From the NCBI GenBank assembly GCA_014728115.1, contig WJME01000100.1:1-64000 (forward strand): a stretch of 64,000 bases of DNA. Reading direction: 5' to 3'. Below are positions 16,871-26,365 of the stretch, piece after piece. The notes beneath the pieces were generated by a model. The model was given only the letters and a program-made list of their open reading frames with translations. It made no database searches and was not told where the DNA came from. This DNA comes from Candidatus Zhuqueibacterota bacterium (GTDB lineage Bacteria > Zhuqueibacterota > Zhuqueibacteria > Residuimicrobiales > Oceaniaggregativiventaceae). Position numbers and translations under genes: made by a program. Position 1 is the first letter of the stretch. Every line of letters starts with the position of its first letter.

Positions 16871-18513
16871 GGTGTCAATTCGAGCCGATAGATTGTGATT
16901 TTGGGTTGTATTTTTTCCTCACCCGGGACAAACCGTTTAACCACAGTGGAATTCTTTTGCAACCAGTCAAAAAACTGCTGACGATCCTGAACCAATTCGG
17001 GGTATCGCTCTTGTGTTTCCTGCCATTGCAAGGTTTGGCGGGTGAACCCATCAGAAATATAATACTCTGCATTGGATTTATGGATTTGTCCGATCAATTC
17101 ATTCTTGATATGAATCTGTCGCTTTGTCAAATCGACGTCGATCAGCTCAAACGTCTTGTCTTTTGTGGATTCATCTTCTTTTTTCCCGGGCAGAGGCGGC
17201 GGAAAGGACTCGATCGCAAGAACACTGTTATCGGGAATATTTTCCAGGATCCATTCTCTGGCCAGAGTTCTGGGATCTCTTGCAGACAATTCATTAAAAT
17301 ACCACAATGATGATTGTATATTGGACACGGCGATCCAGCCGATAATCAGAACGGTAAAGATGCGTTTCGCATTTTTACCCAGCGGCCGGCTGATAAAATC
17401 CCAGGCCACAGCAGCGGAAATCATGAAAAACGGCACCAAAGGCAACACATGTCGCATGGCTTTGATCGACATGGTTTCGAACATCCAGTAACTCGGAATG
17501 ATGAAAACGAGCAACAAAAGATCGGCTTTGCGGTGTTTCCACCCATGATAGACGATTCCCAACACAGTCAGGAGGGTCAGCACAAGCCCAAAAGTGGTGG
17601 GAATGGCATTGGGATAGAACGCTCCGAATCCCGGGGCATGGTCGCCGGTCCAATAGGAGAGAAATCCGCCCCCGCTGCCGATTTTGCCTACCTGCTCGAA
17701 TCTTTTGGTTCCGAGGATTCCGCCAAAGGTCTCCTGGAAATCGAGCCACAACAGAGGGCAGGCAATGAGAAACGCCACCAATCCGACGAGGACTGTGACC
17801 GCAATCCGTTTGTCAAAAATCTTCCTCACCCATGTGTTAACAGGATACCGGCTGAAATGAGCCACCAGCAAGGGTAAAGGCAGGGTCAGCATGGAGAATT
17901 TGGTTGCCGTGGCCACGGCCATGGTCACGGCAGCGGCTATATAGAGTTTAATCTCATCTCTTGCCAATAATAGACTGATCAAATAGAGACAAAGCACACC
18001 CAAAAAAGTGGCAGGGACGTCAACGGTATTGAAATGAGAATTTCGCACATGTACAAAATTCACTGACAACAAGAATGCGGCGACCCACCCTATTTTGGGG
18101 GAAAAGAGCTGTTTCCCTAGCCTGTAGGTCATATAGACGGTCAAAACGCCGAAAAGGGCCACCAGCAGCCGGCCCAATAAAAAGAATTGGAAAGGATTTT
18201 GTTCATAAATCAAAGGCAACTGGGACAAGGATTCAAAATGGCCGGTCACCAGAGACCCTAAAATGTAAACAGCCATCGCTCCTGCCAGTATATAAGTATA
18301 AAAAGGCGGATAGACATTGATGCCAAAATGGGCTTCGGGATCCATAAATTTCGTTTCCAAGAGTCTACCGGCCTGCGCAACCAGTTTTATCTCATCCGGA
18401 TGATAGAAATACGGGGCACCGAAATCGATCTGATAAACTCTCAAGACTGTTGCGAGCAACAGGATAGCCCAAAGCCAGATACGGGGCGAATGATGTATAT
18501 GGGTTAAATTCAT
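16867..18513 (-). CDS. GT-C (GT39/PMT-like) integral membrane glycosyltransferase
   Basis: 548 residues, about ten helices and a soluble C-terminal domain of about 130 residues. The first loop has FYHPDEIKLVAQA, the DE pair expected of the catalytic loop in PMT-type enzymes. Its start overlaps the stop of the GT2 gene (18510) by 4 nt, which fits a donor-synthase/transferase pair. Acceptor unknown. Confidence 0.84.
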   Translation of the reverse strand: MNLTHIHHSPRIWLWAILLLATVLRVYQIDFGAPYFYHPDEIKLVAQAGRLLETKFMDPEAHFGINVYPPFYTYILAGAMAVYILGSLVTGHFESLSQLPLIYEQNPFQFFLLGRLLVALFGVLTVYMTYRLGKQLFSPKIGWVAAFLLSVNFVHVRNSHFNTVDVPATFLGVLCLYLISLLLARDEIKLYIAAAVTMAVATATKFSMLTLPLPLLVAHFSRYPVNTWVRKIFDKRIAVTVLVGLVAFLIACPLLWLDFQETFGGILGTKRFEQVGKIGSGGGFLSYWTGDHAPGFGAFYPNAIPTTFGLVLTLLTVLGIVYHGWKHRKADLLLLVFIIPSYWMFETMSIKAMRHVLPLVPFFMISAAVAWDFISRPLGKNAKRIFTVLIIGWIAVSNIQSSLWYFNELSARDPRTLAREWILENIPDNSVLAIESFPPPLPGKKEDESTKDKTFELIDVDLTKRQIHIKNELIGQIHKSNAEYYISDGFTRQTLQWQETQERYPELVQDRQQFFDWLQKNSTVVKRFVPGEEKIQPKITIYRLELTP

Positions 18514-19259
18514 ACCGTCTTGATTGCCATATTTTGTTTGACCTGAGGGATTCGAAGCATAATCACAACAATCGCCAACAGATTACGAACAGGATAGAAA
18601 ATGGATTTGAATGAAGAGTGCATCGACTGTCCGTGCAATCGCTGTTTGACGACGACAGGAATCTCTTTGATCCTAAAGCCTGACAATGCCAGCAAAAGCA
18701 GCATCTGTGCATCCGGGTAATCGTGTGGATATTCTGAGGCAAACAGTCTTACGACCGGCCGGGTCAGGAGCTGAAAACCGGTGGTCACATCTGCGATATG
18801 TTTACCGCTGAGCATTTTCAAAACCACACTGAACAATTTGATGCCCAACCGGCGGGACAAATTGGTTTGATAGCCGGTATCCACGACAAAACGCGACCCC
18901 AGGACCACATCATGAGGATCTTTGATGAACGCATCGACGAGTTTGATGATATCCGGGGGCTGATGTTGACCATCGGCATCGATGGAAACGACCAGATCAT
19001 AATCCTTGTCCATTGCATAGAGAAAGCCGCTTTGCAAGGCTGCGCCATAGCCGACATTGACCGGGAGTTGCAAGACGCCGACATTGGCTTTGCGTGCCAC
19101 GCCTGTGGTCTGGTCTTCAGAGCCATCATCGATGACCAGGATATCGGCATCGACTTTTCTTTCACATAGTTGTTGCTTTACCTGCAGCAACTCACCCAGC
19201 ACCTGTGGTAAATTTTTCTCTTCATTAAAAGAAGGAATGAGAATGAGCAATTTATCCAT
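18510..19259 (-). CDS. GT2 polyprenyl-phosphate sugar synthase-like protein (short DPM1 type)
   Basis: 249 residues. ILIPSFNEEKNLPQVL, VIDDGSEDQT, and intact DxD in VVSIDADGQHQPPDI. The C-terminus has one hydrophobic stretch (LLAIVVIMLRI) rather than two full helices, so it is a DPM1-like short form. Likely loads undecaprenyl phosphate with one sugar for the adjacent GT-C proteins. Preceded by the DUF1972-type GT4 gene with a 3-nt gap. Confidence 0.87.
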   Translation of the reverse strand: MDKLLILIPSFNEEKNLPQVLGELLQVKQQLCERKVDADILVIDDGSEDQTTGVARKANVGVLQLPVNVGYGAALQSGFLYAMDKDYDLVVSIDADGQHQPPDIIKLVDAFIKDPHDVVLGSRFVVDTGYQTNLSRRLGIKLFSVVLKMLSGKHIADVTTGFQLLTRPVVRLFASEYPHDYPDAQMLLLLALSGFRIKEIPVVVKQRLHGQSMHSSFKSIFYPVRNLLAIVVIMLRIPQVKQNMAIKTV

Positions 19260-19262
19260 CTC

Positions 19263-20384
19263 TTAATTCCTCTCGAATTTCTTTAAGCGCGATTTTGCTG
19301 CACGCCTGAAGAGTCTTTCGTACTGCTCGGTCACTTTATCCCAGCTATAGCGGTCTTTGACTCGTTGCTTTACATTTACGCGATAGTTTTTCATGGTTTC
19401 CGGTTGATCACACAGGTATTGCATCTTTTCTGCAAGATCCCGGTCATCGAACCGGTCGAAATAAATTCCGGCAGGTCCCAGCACCTCGCGGTGTTCCGGA
19501 ACATCATTGGCAAGCACACAATTGCCATATCCCATCCCTTCCAGCAACGCAGGATGGGTTCCGCCCACCTCGGTGGCCTGCACATAAAAATAGGCGTGGC
19601 TTTGTAATTCTTTATATCCTCGTCCGAACACGTAACCTGTGAATATGATTCGTTGGTCCTGCGTTTTTTTCAATTCGGCGATATAGTCACTGCTATAGGG
19701 GGCATCCCCGACCATCACCAGTTTTTTATCGGTTTTGACTCGTTCAAATGCCTTGACCACCCGATGTGCATTGTTTTCCGGCTCCATCCTGCTGACATAG
19801 AGGATATACTCTTGTGGCTGCAGCTGGTATTGATCGAGGATCTCCTGGGTCGTTACCTTGTTTTCAGGCGCGCCATAGGGGATAAAAATCGATTCTTTGT
19901 TAAATCGTTTTTGATAATAGCGTTCCACTTCCCGGGCGTCTGTAACGATAGCTGATGGAATGACCGTTGCGAGCCACTCTGAGATTTTGTAAAAGAGCTT
20001 GCCAAAGGTATTCCACTTTTGCCGTTGCCATTCAAGACCGTCCACGTTGAGGATGGTGGGCTTGCCCCAGAGCCGGGGAAAGAGACAAAATAATGCATTG
20101 GCACTGTTACAAATAAAGACCACATCAAAAGGAGTAAAAAAACTGGCCATGGTCGATACCCATGTATGGACGACCGTATCGAGATATTTATGGCTGATCG
20201 TCGGCAAAATTTTTATGCGCACACCCTTGTAATAAGGTTCTTTATAGTCAATGATATTAGACCGGCCAAACACCGTAACATCGTGTCCTCTCTCAACCAA
20301 TCTGGGTGCCAGCTCTTCGGCAAAGGTCTCAAATCCTCCATAATTTGCGGGTATTCCTCTGATTCCCATCACTGCAATCTTCAT
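19263..20384 (-). CDS. GT4 glycosyltransferase with DUF1972 (rhamnosyltransferase-like) N-terminus
   Basis: About 373 residues. The N-terminus MGIRGIPANYGGFETFAEEL is the DUF1972 signature found in cluster-encoded rhamnosyl/fucosyl-type transferases; the donor region has YVSRMEPENNAHRVV and GGTHPALLEGMGYGNCVL. The open frame runs 52 codons further upstream, but the ATG at 20384 overlaps the flippase stop as ATGA, and the family start is MKIAVMG. Rhamnose donor is a family-based guess; no dTDP-rhamnose genes are in the window. Confidence 0.9.
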   Translation of the reverse strand: MKIAVMGIRGIPANYGGFETFAEELAPRLVERGHDVTVFGRSNIIDYKEPYYKGVRIKILPTISHKYLDTVVHTWVSTMASFFTPFDVVFICNSANALFCLFPRLWGKPTILNVDGLEWQRQKWNTFGKLFYKISEWLATVIPSAIVTDAREVERYYQKRFNKESIFIPYGAPENKVTTQEILDQYQLQPQEYILYVSRMEPENNAHRVVKAFERVKTDKKLVMVGDAPYSSDYIAELKKTQDQRIIFTGYVFGRGYKELQSHAYFYVQATEVGGTHPALLEGMGYGNCVLANDVPEHREVLGPAGIYFDRFDDRDLAEKMQYLCDQPETMKNYRVNVKQRVKDRYSWDKVTEQYERLFRRAAKSRLKKFERN

Positions 20385-21835
20385 CGCGTCATCCGTTTGA
20401 TACGTATTATAGACATAAATTCCAAAACCAAATTCTTGTGAAAAACCATCAGCATGCCTGTATAACTCGCAACCGCAACAAGGCCGCCCACAATAAATAC
20501 TGTCAAAGCAGGAAAATGCAAACGAGTATTTGCCAGCCATTTAGCTATGAGCGTAAAAAAAGTCATGCCCGATACGGCAAGCAAAGCAGGCAAGAGTGCA
20601 TTGACAAACTCTGATCCGGACACATTGATCTGTCGGTTGGTGATGGTTTGGATGATGGGGAATGTCAGCAGATACAATGTACTAAAGGCAATCGCGACAC
20701 CATTCAATCCCCAGTGCGTACCACTGTAGACAAAAATCAAAAGAGGTAAAAAATAAACGACGTTCCATTTCAACTCGATATCCGGGCGCCCTCTGGCCAT
20801 AAGCACAGACCCTTTGATGGTCCCGACAGATTTGAGCATGCCCATAGGTACAAGGATAACCAGAGGCCATTCCATAGGCAACCACTCGCTCCCTAAAAAA
20901 ACCACAATGAATTCATGGCTAAAAAGTCCCAGGCACACCAGTATAGGAAAAGTGATAAGAGAAATAAAGGTAATCGATCTGAGATAAGCGCGTTTGAATG
21001 ACAGCAGGTCATCCTGAAGCGCGGAAAATGCCGGAAAGGTTACCTTGGACACAATTGCGGACAAGCGGGTGACCGGCAGTTTGATAAGATTGAGAGCCCA
21101 GTTGTAATACCCCAGCATGGCGGCCCCCAATACTCTGCCGATAATCGTCACATCCGTGTTGGTGGTGACATACAATGCCAGATCATTCCCCAGCACATGG
21201 GCACTGAACTTCAACAACAGCCTGAATTCATGCCATGAAAACTGTGCTTTAGGGTGCCAATCGACGGTGAACCAGAGCAAGAAAACGGTGACGAAATCGC
21301 GAACCAGAACCAGGGCCACAAGGCTCCACACACCGCCATCGAGCAATGCGAACATGATAGAGACGATTGCACTGGCCAGAACAGAGACAATTTCAATGAT
21401 GGCGAGTTTTTTAAAAGACATCTCTTTGGTGAGCAAGGCTTTTTGGACAATGCCAAAGGCTCCGATAATAAAGCCCAGTGCCTGAACAGGGATGACCCAG
21501 CGCAACGCGGCCTGATCAAAAAAGTCAGACAAAGGAAAAGCGGCAATCACAAAAAACAAAAAAAGTGCAAAGGCAAAAACCAATCCTCCCCAAAACACGG
21601 AATCGAGTTGAATAGTGCGAAGATCTTTTTGTTGAATCAGAGAGGTTCCCAGCCCTTTATCGTTCACCATACCGATAGCGACAGTCACGAGTGCAGCCAT
21701 TCCGATAATGCCAAACTCTTTGGCCGAAAGCAGGTTAGCCAAAATAATAGAGACCACGAGCAGCAAAACCTGCATACTCATTTTGGCTATACCGGTCCAT
21801 ACAATACCGGATACTGTCTTGTCCCGGAGCGTCAT
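20381..21835 (-). CDS. WzxC-type lipopolysaccharide/exopolysaccharide flippase
   Basis: 484 residues, about 14 helices. N-terminus with SGIVWTGIAKMSMQVL, ILANLLSAKEFGIIGMA and GLGTSLIQQKDL is characteristic of the WzxC branch of MOP flippases. Second flippase of the locus and only distantly like the one at 10900-12336. The two may serve different repeat units, or one may be redundant. Overlaps neighbours on both sides by 4 nt. Confidence 0.9.
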   Translation of the reverse strand: MTLRDKTVSGIVWTGIAKMSMQVLLLVVSIILANLLSAKEFGIIGMAALVTVAIGMVNDKGLGTSLIQQKDLRTIQLDSVFWGGLVFAFALFLFFVIAAFPLSDFFDQAALRWVIPVQALGFIIGAFGIVQKALLTKEMSFKKLAIIEIVSVLASAIVSIMFALLDGGVWSLVALVLVRDFVTVFLLWFTVDWHPKAQFSWHEFRLLLKFSAHVLGNDLALYVTTNTDVTIIGRVLGAAMLGYYNWALNLIKLPVTRLSAIVSKVTFPAFSALQDDLLSFKRAYLRSITFISLITFPILVCLGLFSHEFIVVFLGSEWLPMEWPLVILVPMGMLKSVGTIKGSVLMARGRPDIELKWNVVYFLPLLIFVYSGTHWGLNGVAIAFSTLYLLTFPIIQTITNRQINVSGSEFVNALLPALLAVSGMTFFTLIAKWLANTRLHFPALTVFIVGGLVAVASYTGMLMVFHKNLVLEFMSIIRIKRMTR

Positions 21836-23757
21836 AAAGAGTGAGAGGGGGTTAGCTTTGAAAGTTGAATATCAAACTCCATTGCACGGTCAATACGCTC
21901 ATAAATCTCGATGGGATAAAAAGAGCCCTCAACAGTGGTCAAGAGATTATAATGCTTACGTATTTGATCATCGATAAACGTCCAATAGCGCTGATATTTT
22001 CGATGAGTATATCCGTCCTTGATAATGAATCGGGGCCGGTGCTCGATAAATGAATCCTGAAATTCCTGATCATACGATTTTAAAAACTCTGTGGGATGGG
22101 TGACATTCATATAGGGTTTAAAGCCGGACTCGAACGTCCAGATCATTCCTCCGCTGAGAATGTCGTCGTTCATATCTCCGCTCTTTTTTAACACATGGAC
22201 GGTTTTTTCCAGAGAGTATAAAGACCAGATGGATTCGTATCTCGGTCCGATGAGGTGCCCGGAATAGAGAGCTGTGACAATAAATGCGATCATGACGACA
22301 AAGGCGCCGGCACGAAACGTGGCTTTGGAATTCAAATGTTTTGCAAAAAGATAACGGACCAAAAGATAGACGATCGCCAGAATTCCCAAAAGCGCAACGA
22401 TCTCTAAAAAACCGGCAAAAACCAGCCCGCGATACCCTGCTCCCGAAACAAATCCGGCGATGAGCGTGACAATGAGGAAAACCCTTTTTTTATCCCGTTC
22501 GAATATTCTCCAACTGACCATGCCGGCAAAAAGACACCCGAAAAGCAGATAAACAGCCAGGCCAGGGTATACCTGCCAAAAGACTCTTTGTAAAAGATAC
22601 AGAAAATAAAACAGTCCCATAGAGATCACCGCGACAGCAAGGGTATTGGCTCTGATTTCCCGAAAGCTGGGATATATAAACCTCGCAGCCAAGAGCGCCA
22701 ATGGAGGCAAGAGCTCTGTAAAATACTGTGTATAAAATCCCCTGCTCATGGACTGATAAAAATAGAGCACAAAGGCAAAGCCCACCCAACTCGTCATAAA
22801 CAAAAAAGCGACTTTTTGATGGGGCTCTTTGACCGCTTTAATGGCCTTGTAGGATGCCGCTGCGGCGACAATTATAAACAGACTAAAAATAACCGAATCC
22901 TGCCAGGCTGCGATAGTGACATCCATACTCTGGCCCAGGAAGCGAAACCCGCTGGTATCCGTGATTTGCTGTGCCTCTGGTAAGGCATCAAAGAGATGGA
23001 GCAGGCGGTTCCAAATCAGATTCAAAGGATTGAGCTGAGAGAAAAACAATTCGCTATGGCTGATACGGTTCCAATAGAACGAAACAAAAGAGACACAAAC
23101 CGACAAATATCCCAATATAAACAAAAAGAGCTGATAAAAAGCATTGCTGCGAGAGAGGTCTCTGCGCAGGATAAAAAATATAAAGATCGTTATGGGAAGA
23201 TATAATGTCGGTTGTCTGACATAGAATGCAGCTGCAGCAAAGATTCCCGAAAGAATCAACCAGCCGGGCCGGACCAGAACTGTGGAAAACGTCCGGCTGA
23301 GAAAATAGACACTCGTTAAACAAAAAAAGATAGCGATTGGCTCGGTCTTGACGACAGGAGCCCAAATAAAAACAATCGGCAGATATAGATAGATCAAAGC
23401 GGCCAGCAGACCGATTTTTTCTTTAAAAAATCGTTTCCCCAGCAAATAAATCACCCAGCCGCTGCCCACAGAGGCCAAAATGGGAATGAGGCGGGATGCG
23501 AGGACGTGATGACCGAACAATTTTATCGGAATGGATAAAAGCAAGACATACAACGGCTGTCGCGATCCGAAATCGGCGATAGGCAGATATCCCTCAAGAA
23601 AAAGGCTGGCATCGAGAAGATGAGCACCTTCATCCGGGTTAATCCAGCGAAACGGCAGTAAGAGCAATCTCATGCCGAGAGCACCCGCCAACAGCAGCAT
23701 CATGCACAACCTGGGGCGTGCTTTTAATGTTTCCAGCCAGGACAGCACAGCGCTCAC
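21832..23757 (-). CDS. GT-C (GT39-like) integral membrane glycosyltransferase
   Basis: 641 residues, about 13 hydrophobic segments, the longest of the five GT-C proteins here. First loop motif FRWINPDEGAHLLDA carries the acidic pair. The last about 130 residues form a soluble domain starting near GHLIGPRYESIW. Predicted transfer from polyprenyl-phosphate sugar at the periplasmic face. Starts within the ATGA of the preceding GT-C gene stop. Confidence 0.82.
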   Translation of the reverse strand: MSAVLSWLETLKARPRLCMMLLLAGALGMRLLLLPFRWINPDEGAHLLDASLFLEGYLPIADFGSRQPLYVLLLSIPIKLFGHHVLASRLIPILASVGSGWVIYLLGKRFFKEKIGLLAALIYLYLPIVFIWAPVVKTEPIAIFFCLTSVYFLSRTFSTVLVRPGWLILSGIFAAAAFYVRQPTLYLPITIFIFFILRRDLSRSNAFYQLFLFILGYLSVCVSFVSFYWNRISHSELFFSQLNPLNLIWNRLLHLFDALPEAQQITDTSGFRFLGQSMDVTIAAWQDSVIFSLFIIVAAAASYKAIKAVKEPHQKVAFLFMTSWVGFAFVLYFYQSMSRGFYTQYFTELLPPLALLAARFIYPSFREIRANTLAVAVISMGLFYFLYLLQRVFWQVYPGLAVYLLFGCLFAGMVSWRIFERDKKRVFLIVTLIAGFVSGAGYRGLVFAGFLEIVALLGILAIVYLLVRYLFAKHLNSKATFRAGAFVVMIAFIVTALYSGHLIGPRYESIWSLYSLEKTVHVLKKSGDMNDDILSGGMIWTFESGFKPYMNVTHPTEFLKSYDQEFQDSFIEHRPRFIIKDGYTHRKYQRYWTFIDDQIRKHYNLLTTVEGSFYPIEIYERIDRAMEFDIQLSKLTPSHSL

Positions 23758-25400
23758 TCCTCCTCTTTGAGATCATTGTGAACAAAACGATAAACCGTTG
23801 CTTGACGACGAGCAATATTCAATTCTGTAACATACTCAAATGCCGGATGTTGATTTTCGAGTAATGGATCCAATAGGTAAAGATTCTGTACGGTATAGCG
23901 ATAATCCTGCACGATATTCGGGTCTGTTGACCGTCGTTTGTCAGTACTGACCCAGGCCACGTATGTAATATTGGAATCGATACAGGCATCGATAAACTGT
24001 TCCTTTGTTTTTGCCGGAATAGAAGACATGGCCACGAACCGACTCTTTTCCATATCGGTAAAATAGTGCGCAATAACCGGTTTATTGACCAATAGACGGT
24101 CATTCGGACCTGCATTTTTCTCAAACCACTCGGCCAGTACTCTATATTCCGCTTTGGCGTAACGAACGAGATAAAGTTCGGTACGGGCTTGACCGCCATA
24201 GCCCAGGCTAATGATCGCAAACATGGCAAACATCAGAGGCAGGACACTCGTTCGTCCATTCCACCCTGAAAACAGCAGCAGAGCCCCTGCCGCAAATATC
24301 GCGGACACCAAATTCATGGCCACACCTGCCCCGGGTTCATCGACCGCCCAAAGAAGGACAGCCAGGGCTACCCCTCCCAGAAAGACAGTCAGCCATGTAT
24401 TTTGCCATTGTGTAAACCACGCACGAGGGATCCATGCGATAAGGGTCTGTATAACCAGAATAAAGATCAACCACAAAACCATCACCGTATAGTCATTCAA
24501 ATCTGCCGGCCATAAAATATGCAAAGCGACATATCCGAGCAGATAGATCCAAAGCACAACCGCTGCTTCCTGGTCACGGCGCAAAAGTAAAAGCCCGCCG
24601 GTCAGGGTAGCCAGGGCCAGCAAAATGGCAAGAATGACTTGCCAGTGATCGGTTGCGAAACTGGCAGCATTCAAAAAGGTGACCTCGAGATATTGCAGCC
24701 ATTTGGTGCTCATGTGATTTTCTTCATAGTAAAAAGAATAGGGATTGACAGACCCTGACTGCAATGCATTGAGCAAAAGCCAGCCGCCGACACCGATACT
24801 CGCGGTGACACTGCCGAGAGCGGCCCGGAGCGGTCGTTTTCGCCACAACCAGTCGACAAGAAAAAACCCCGGAATCAACAACGCTCCTTCATACCGGCAA
24901 AGTGCGGCAAAAAAGACCACGAGATAGGACTCTTTACGCCGGTGCACAAAAAGCAATACTGCCAGGATAATCAAAAAGCTGGTCAAAAGATCAGCTTTGG
25001 GTTTGACGAGCATTTTCAGGGTCACCGGATGGATGGCATAACACCATGCCACGAAAAATCCGGCCTTGCCGACGATTTTTCGTGCCAGGAAAAACAAGGC
25101 GATAATGGAACCGACAAACGCGATCAGATTGATCATTTGAGCGGCGAGCAATTCGTCTTCGGCTCCGGGAATGATTGCCGAAATCAGGGCGATGGACGAG
25201 GCATACATGGGAAGCCGCTTGGTATTCTCTGGCCAGGTCAGGTCTTGAAACGCCTGGGCCTTGTGACGGAAATCGAAAAAGTCGCTATCCGGCACATAAT
25301 AATCACCGACCTTTTGCCCGGCATACATTGCCATCAATAGCACAAACAAGAAGAATAGAGAATTCAGGGAAATGATTCCCGGTTTTTTTGCAAGCATCAA
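23754..25400 (-). CDS. GT-C-like integral membrane glycosyltransferase
   Basis: 548 residues, about 11 helices. The first loop has YYVPDSDFFDFRHKAQ, with acidic residues in the place of the catalytic DE pair, and a soluble C-terminal part with NDRLLVNKPVIAHYF. Overlaps the GtrB-like GT2 gene by 4 nt, so the pair likely makes and uses one polyprenyl-phosphate sugar. Family assignment rests on topology and loop motif only. Confidence 0.78.
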   Translation of the reverse strand: MMLAKKPGIISLNSLFFLFVLLMAMYAGQKVGDYYVPDSDFFDFRHKAQAFQDLTWPENTKRLPMYASSIALISAIIPGAEDELLAAQMINLIAFVGSIIALFFLARKIVGKAGFFVAWCYAIHPVTLKMLVKPKADLLTSFLIILAVLLFVHRRKESYLVVFFAALCRYEGALLIPGFFLVDWLWRKRPLRAALGSVTASIGVGGWLLLNALQSGSVNPYSFYYEENHMSTKWLQYLEVTFLNAASFATDHWQVILAILLALATLTGGLLLLRRDQEAAVVLWIYLLGYVALHILWPADLNDYTVMVLWLIFILVIQTLIAWIPRAWFTQWQNTWLTVFLGGVALAVLLWAVDEPGAGVAMNLVSAIFAAGALLLFSGWNGRTSVLPLMFAMFAIISLGYGGQARTELYLVRYAKAEYRVLAEWFEKNAGPNDRLLVNKPVIAHYFTDMEKSRFVAMSSIPAKTKEQFIDACIDSNITYVAWVSTDKRRSTDPNIVQDYRYTVQNLYLLDPLLENQHPAFEYVTELNIARRQATVYRFVHNDLKEEE

Positions 25401-26350
25401 AGGTCCTGTTCTTTAAACCCGATTAATTCACGTTCGATCACCATCGGACGGTCGATGGTCTGTGAATAGATTTTAGCGATATATTCACCAATGATACCCA
25501 GAAAAATCATTTGAATCCCGGAGAAAAAGAGAATCAGGATCGTGATGGTCGTTAACCCGGCCGGTGATGATTGTAAAATGATCTTGAGCAGAGCATAAAG
25601 AATTATCAAAGCAAATGCAATCAGAGCCAAAAATATCCCCGTCATGGTAGACAGGCGAAGCAAAATCGTTGAATGGCTGATAATGCCATTCATACCATAA
25701 TCGAACAGACGGTATAGATTGGTCGAGGTTTTGCCTCTCTCACGACGGTTTCGATGATAGGGGATCCCTGCCTGAGGGAACCCCAGATTGGCAATGACCC
25801 CACGCAGATACGGATTATAATCCTTTATCTTGCGTAATTCCTGAATAATCCGTTTGTCCATGAGACGAAACTCGCCCACATCCGGAATCAGGGTTTCGTT
25901 TGACAGGCTTTCGGCCATGCGATAAAACAGTCTGCGGATATTTTTCATGACCCACCCTTCATCCCGGTCTTTGCGAATGCCATAGACCACCTTGTATCCC
26001 TGCTCCCACTTTTCTATGAAATCAATGATCATTTCAGGCGGATCCTGTAAATCGGCATCCAGTTGTACCACCGCATCCCCCTGGCAGCGATATAACCCGT
26101 TTAATGTGGATTTGGTCACACCAAAATTTCTGGAAAGGGCGATCAATTTTACCCGGGAATCTTGCTGGCTCAATTCCCGCAGCAGCTCTACGGATCGGTC
26201 CGTACTGGCATTATCGGAAAAAACATGCTCGTATTCATAGCGGTCGTTTAGCGCAGTCATTACCCGTTTTACGGTCTCGTAAACATGGGGTATATTGTCC
26301 TCTTCATTAAAGACCGGGGTAAAGATAGAGATCAGCTTTTTGCTCATCAC
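25397..26350 (-). CDS. GT2 GtrB/ArnC-type polyprenyl-phosphate sugar synthase
   Basis: 317 residues. FTPVFNEEDNIPHVY, DNASTDRSVEL, LSRNFGVTKST and intact DxD in VQLDADLQDPPEM; two C-terminal helices and the tail motif GIIGEYIAKIYSQT..RP typical of GtrB/ArnC. It sits directly after the CDP-sugar block, so it could charge undecaprenyl phosphate with the unusual sugar, but this enzyme group normally uses UDP sugars. Confidence 0.9.
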   Translation of the reverse strand: MMSKKLISIFTPVFNEEDNIPHVYETVKRVMTALNDRYEYEHVFSDNASTDRSVELLRELSQQDSRVKLIALSRNFGVTKSTLNGLYRCQGDAVVQLDADLQDPPEMIIDFIEKWEQGYKVVYGIRKDRDEGWVMKNIRRLFYRMAESLSNETLIPDVGEFRLMDKRIIQELRKIKDYNPYLRGVIANLGFPQAGIPYHRNRRERGKTSTNLYRLFDYGMNGIISHSTILLRLSTMTGIFLALIAFALIILYALLKIILQSSPAGLTTITILILFFSGIQMIFLGIIGEYIAKIYSQTIDRPMVIERELIGFKEQDL

Positions 26351-26365
26351 GAAAAATTCCTATGA

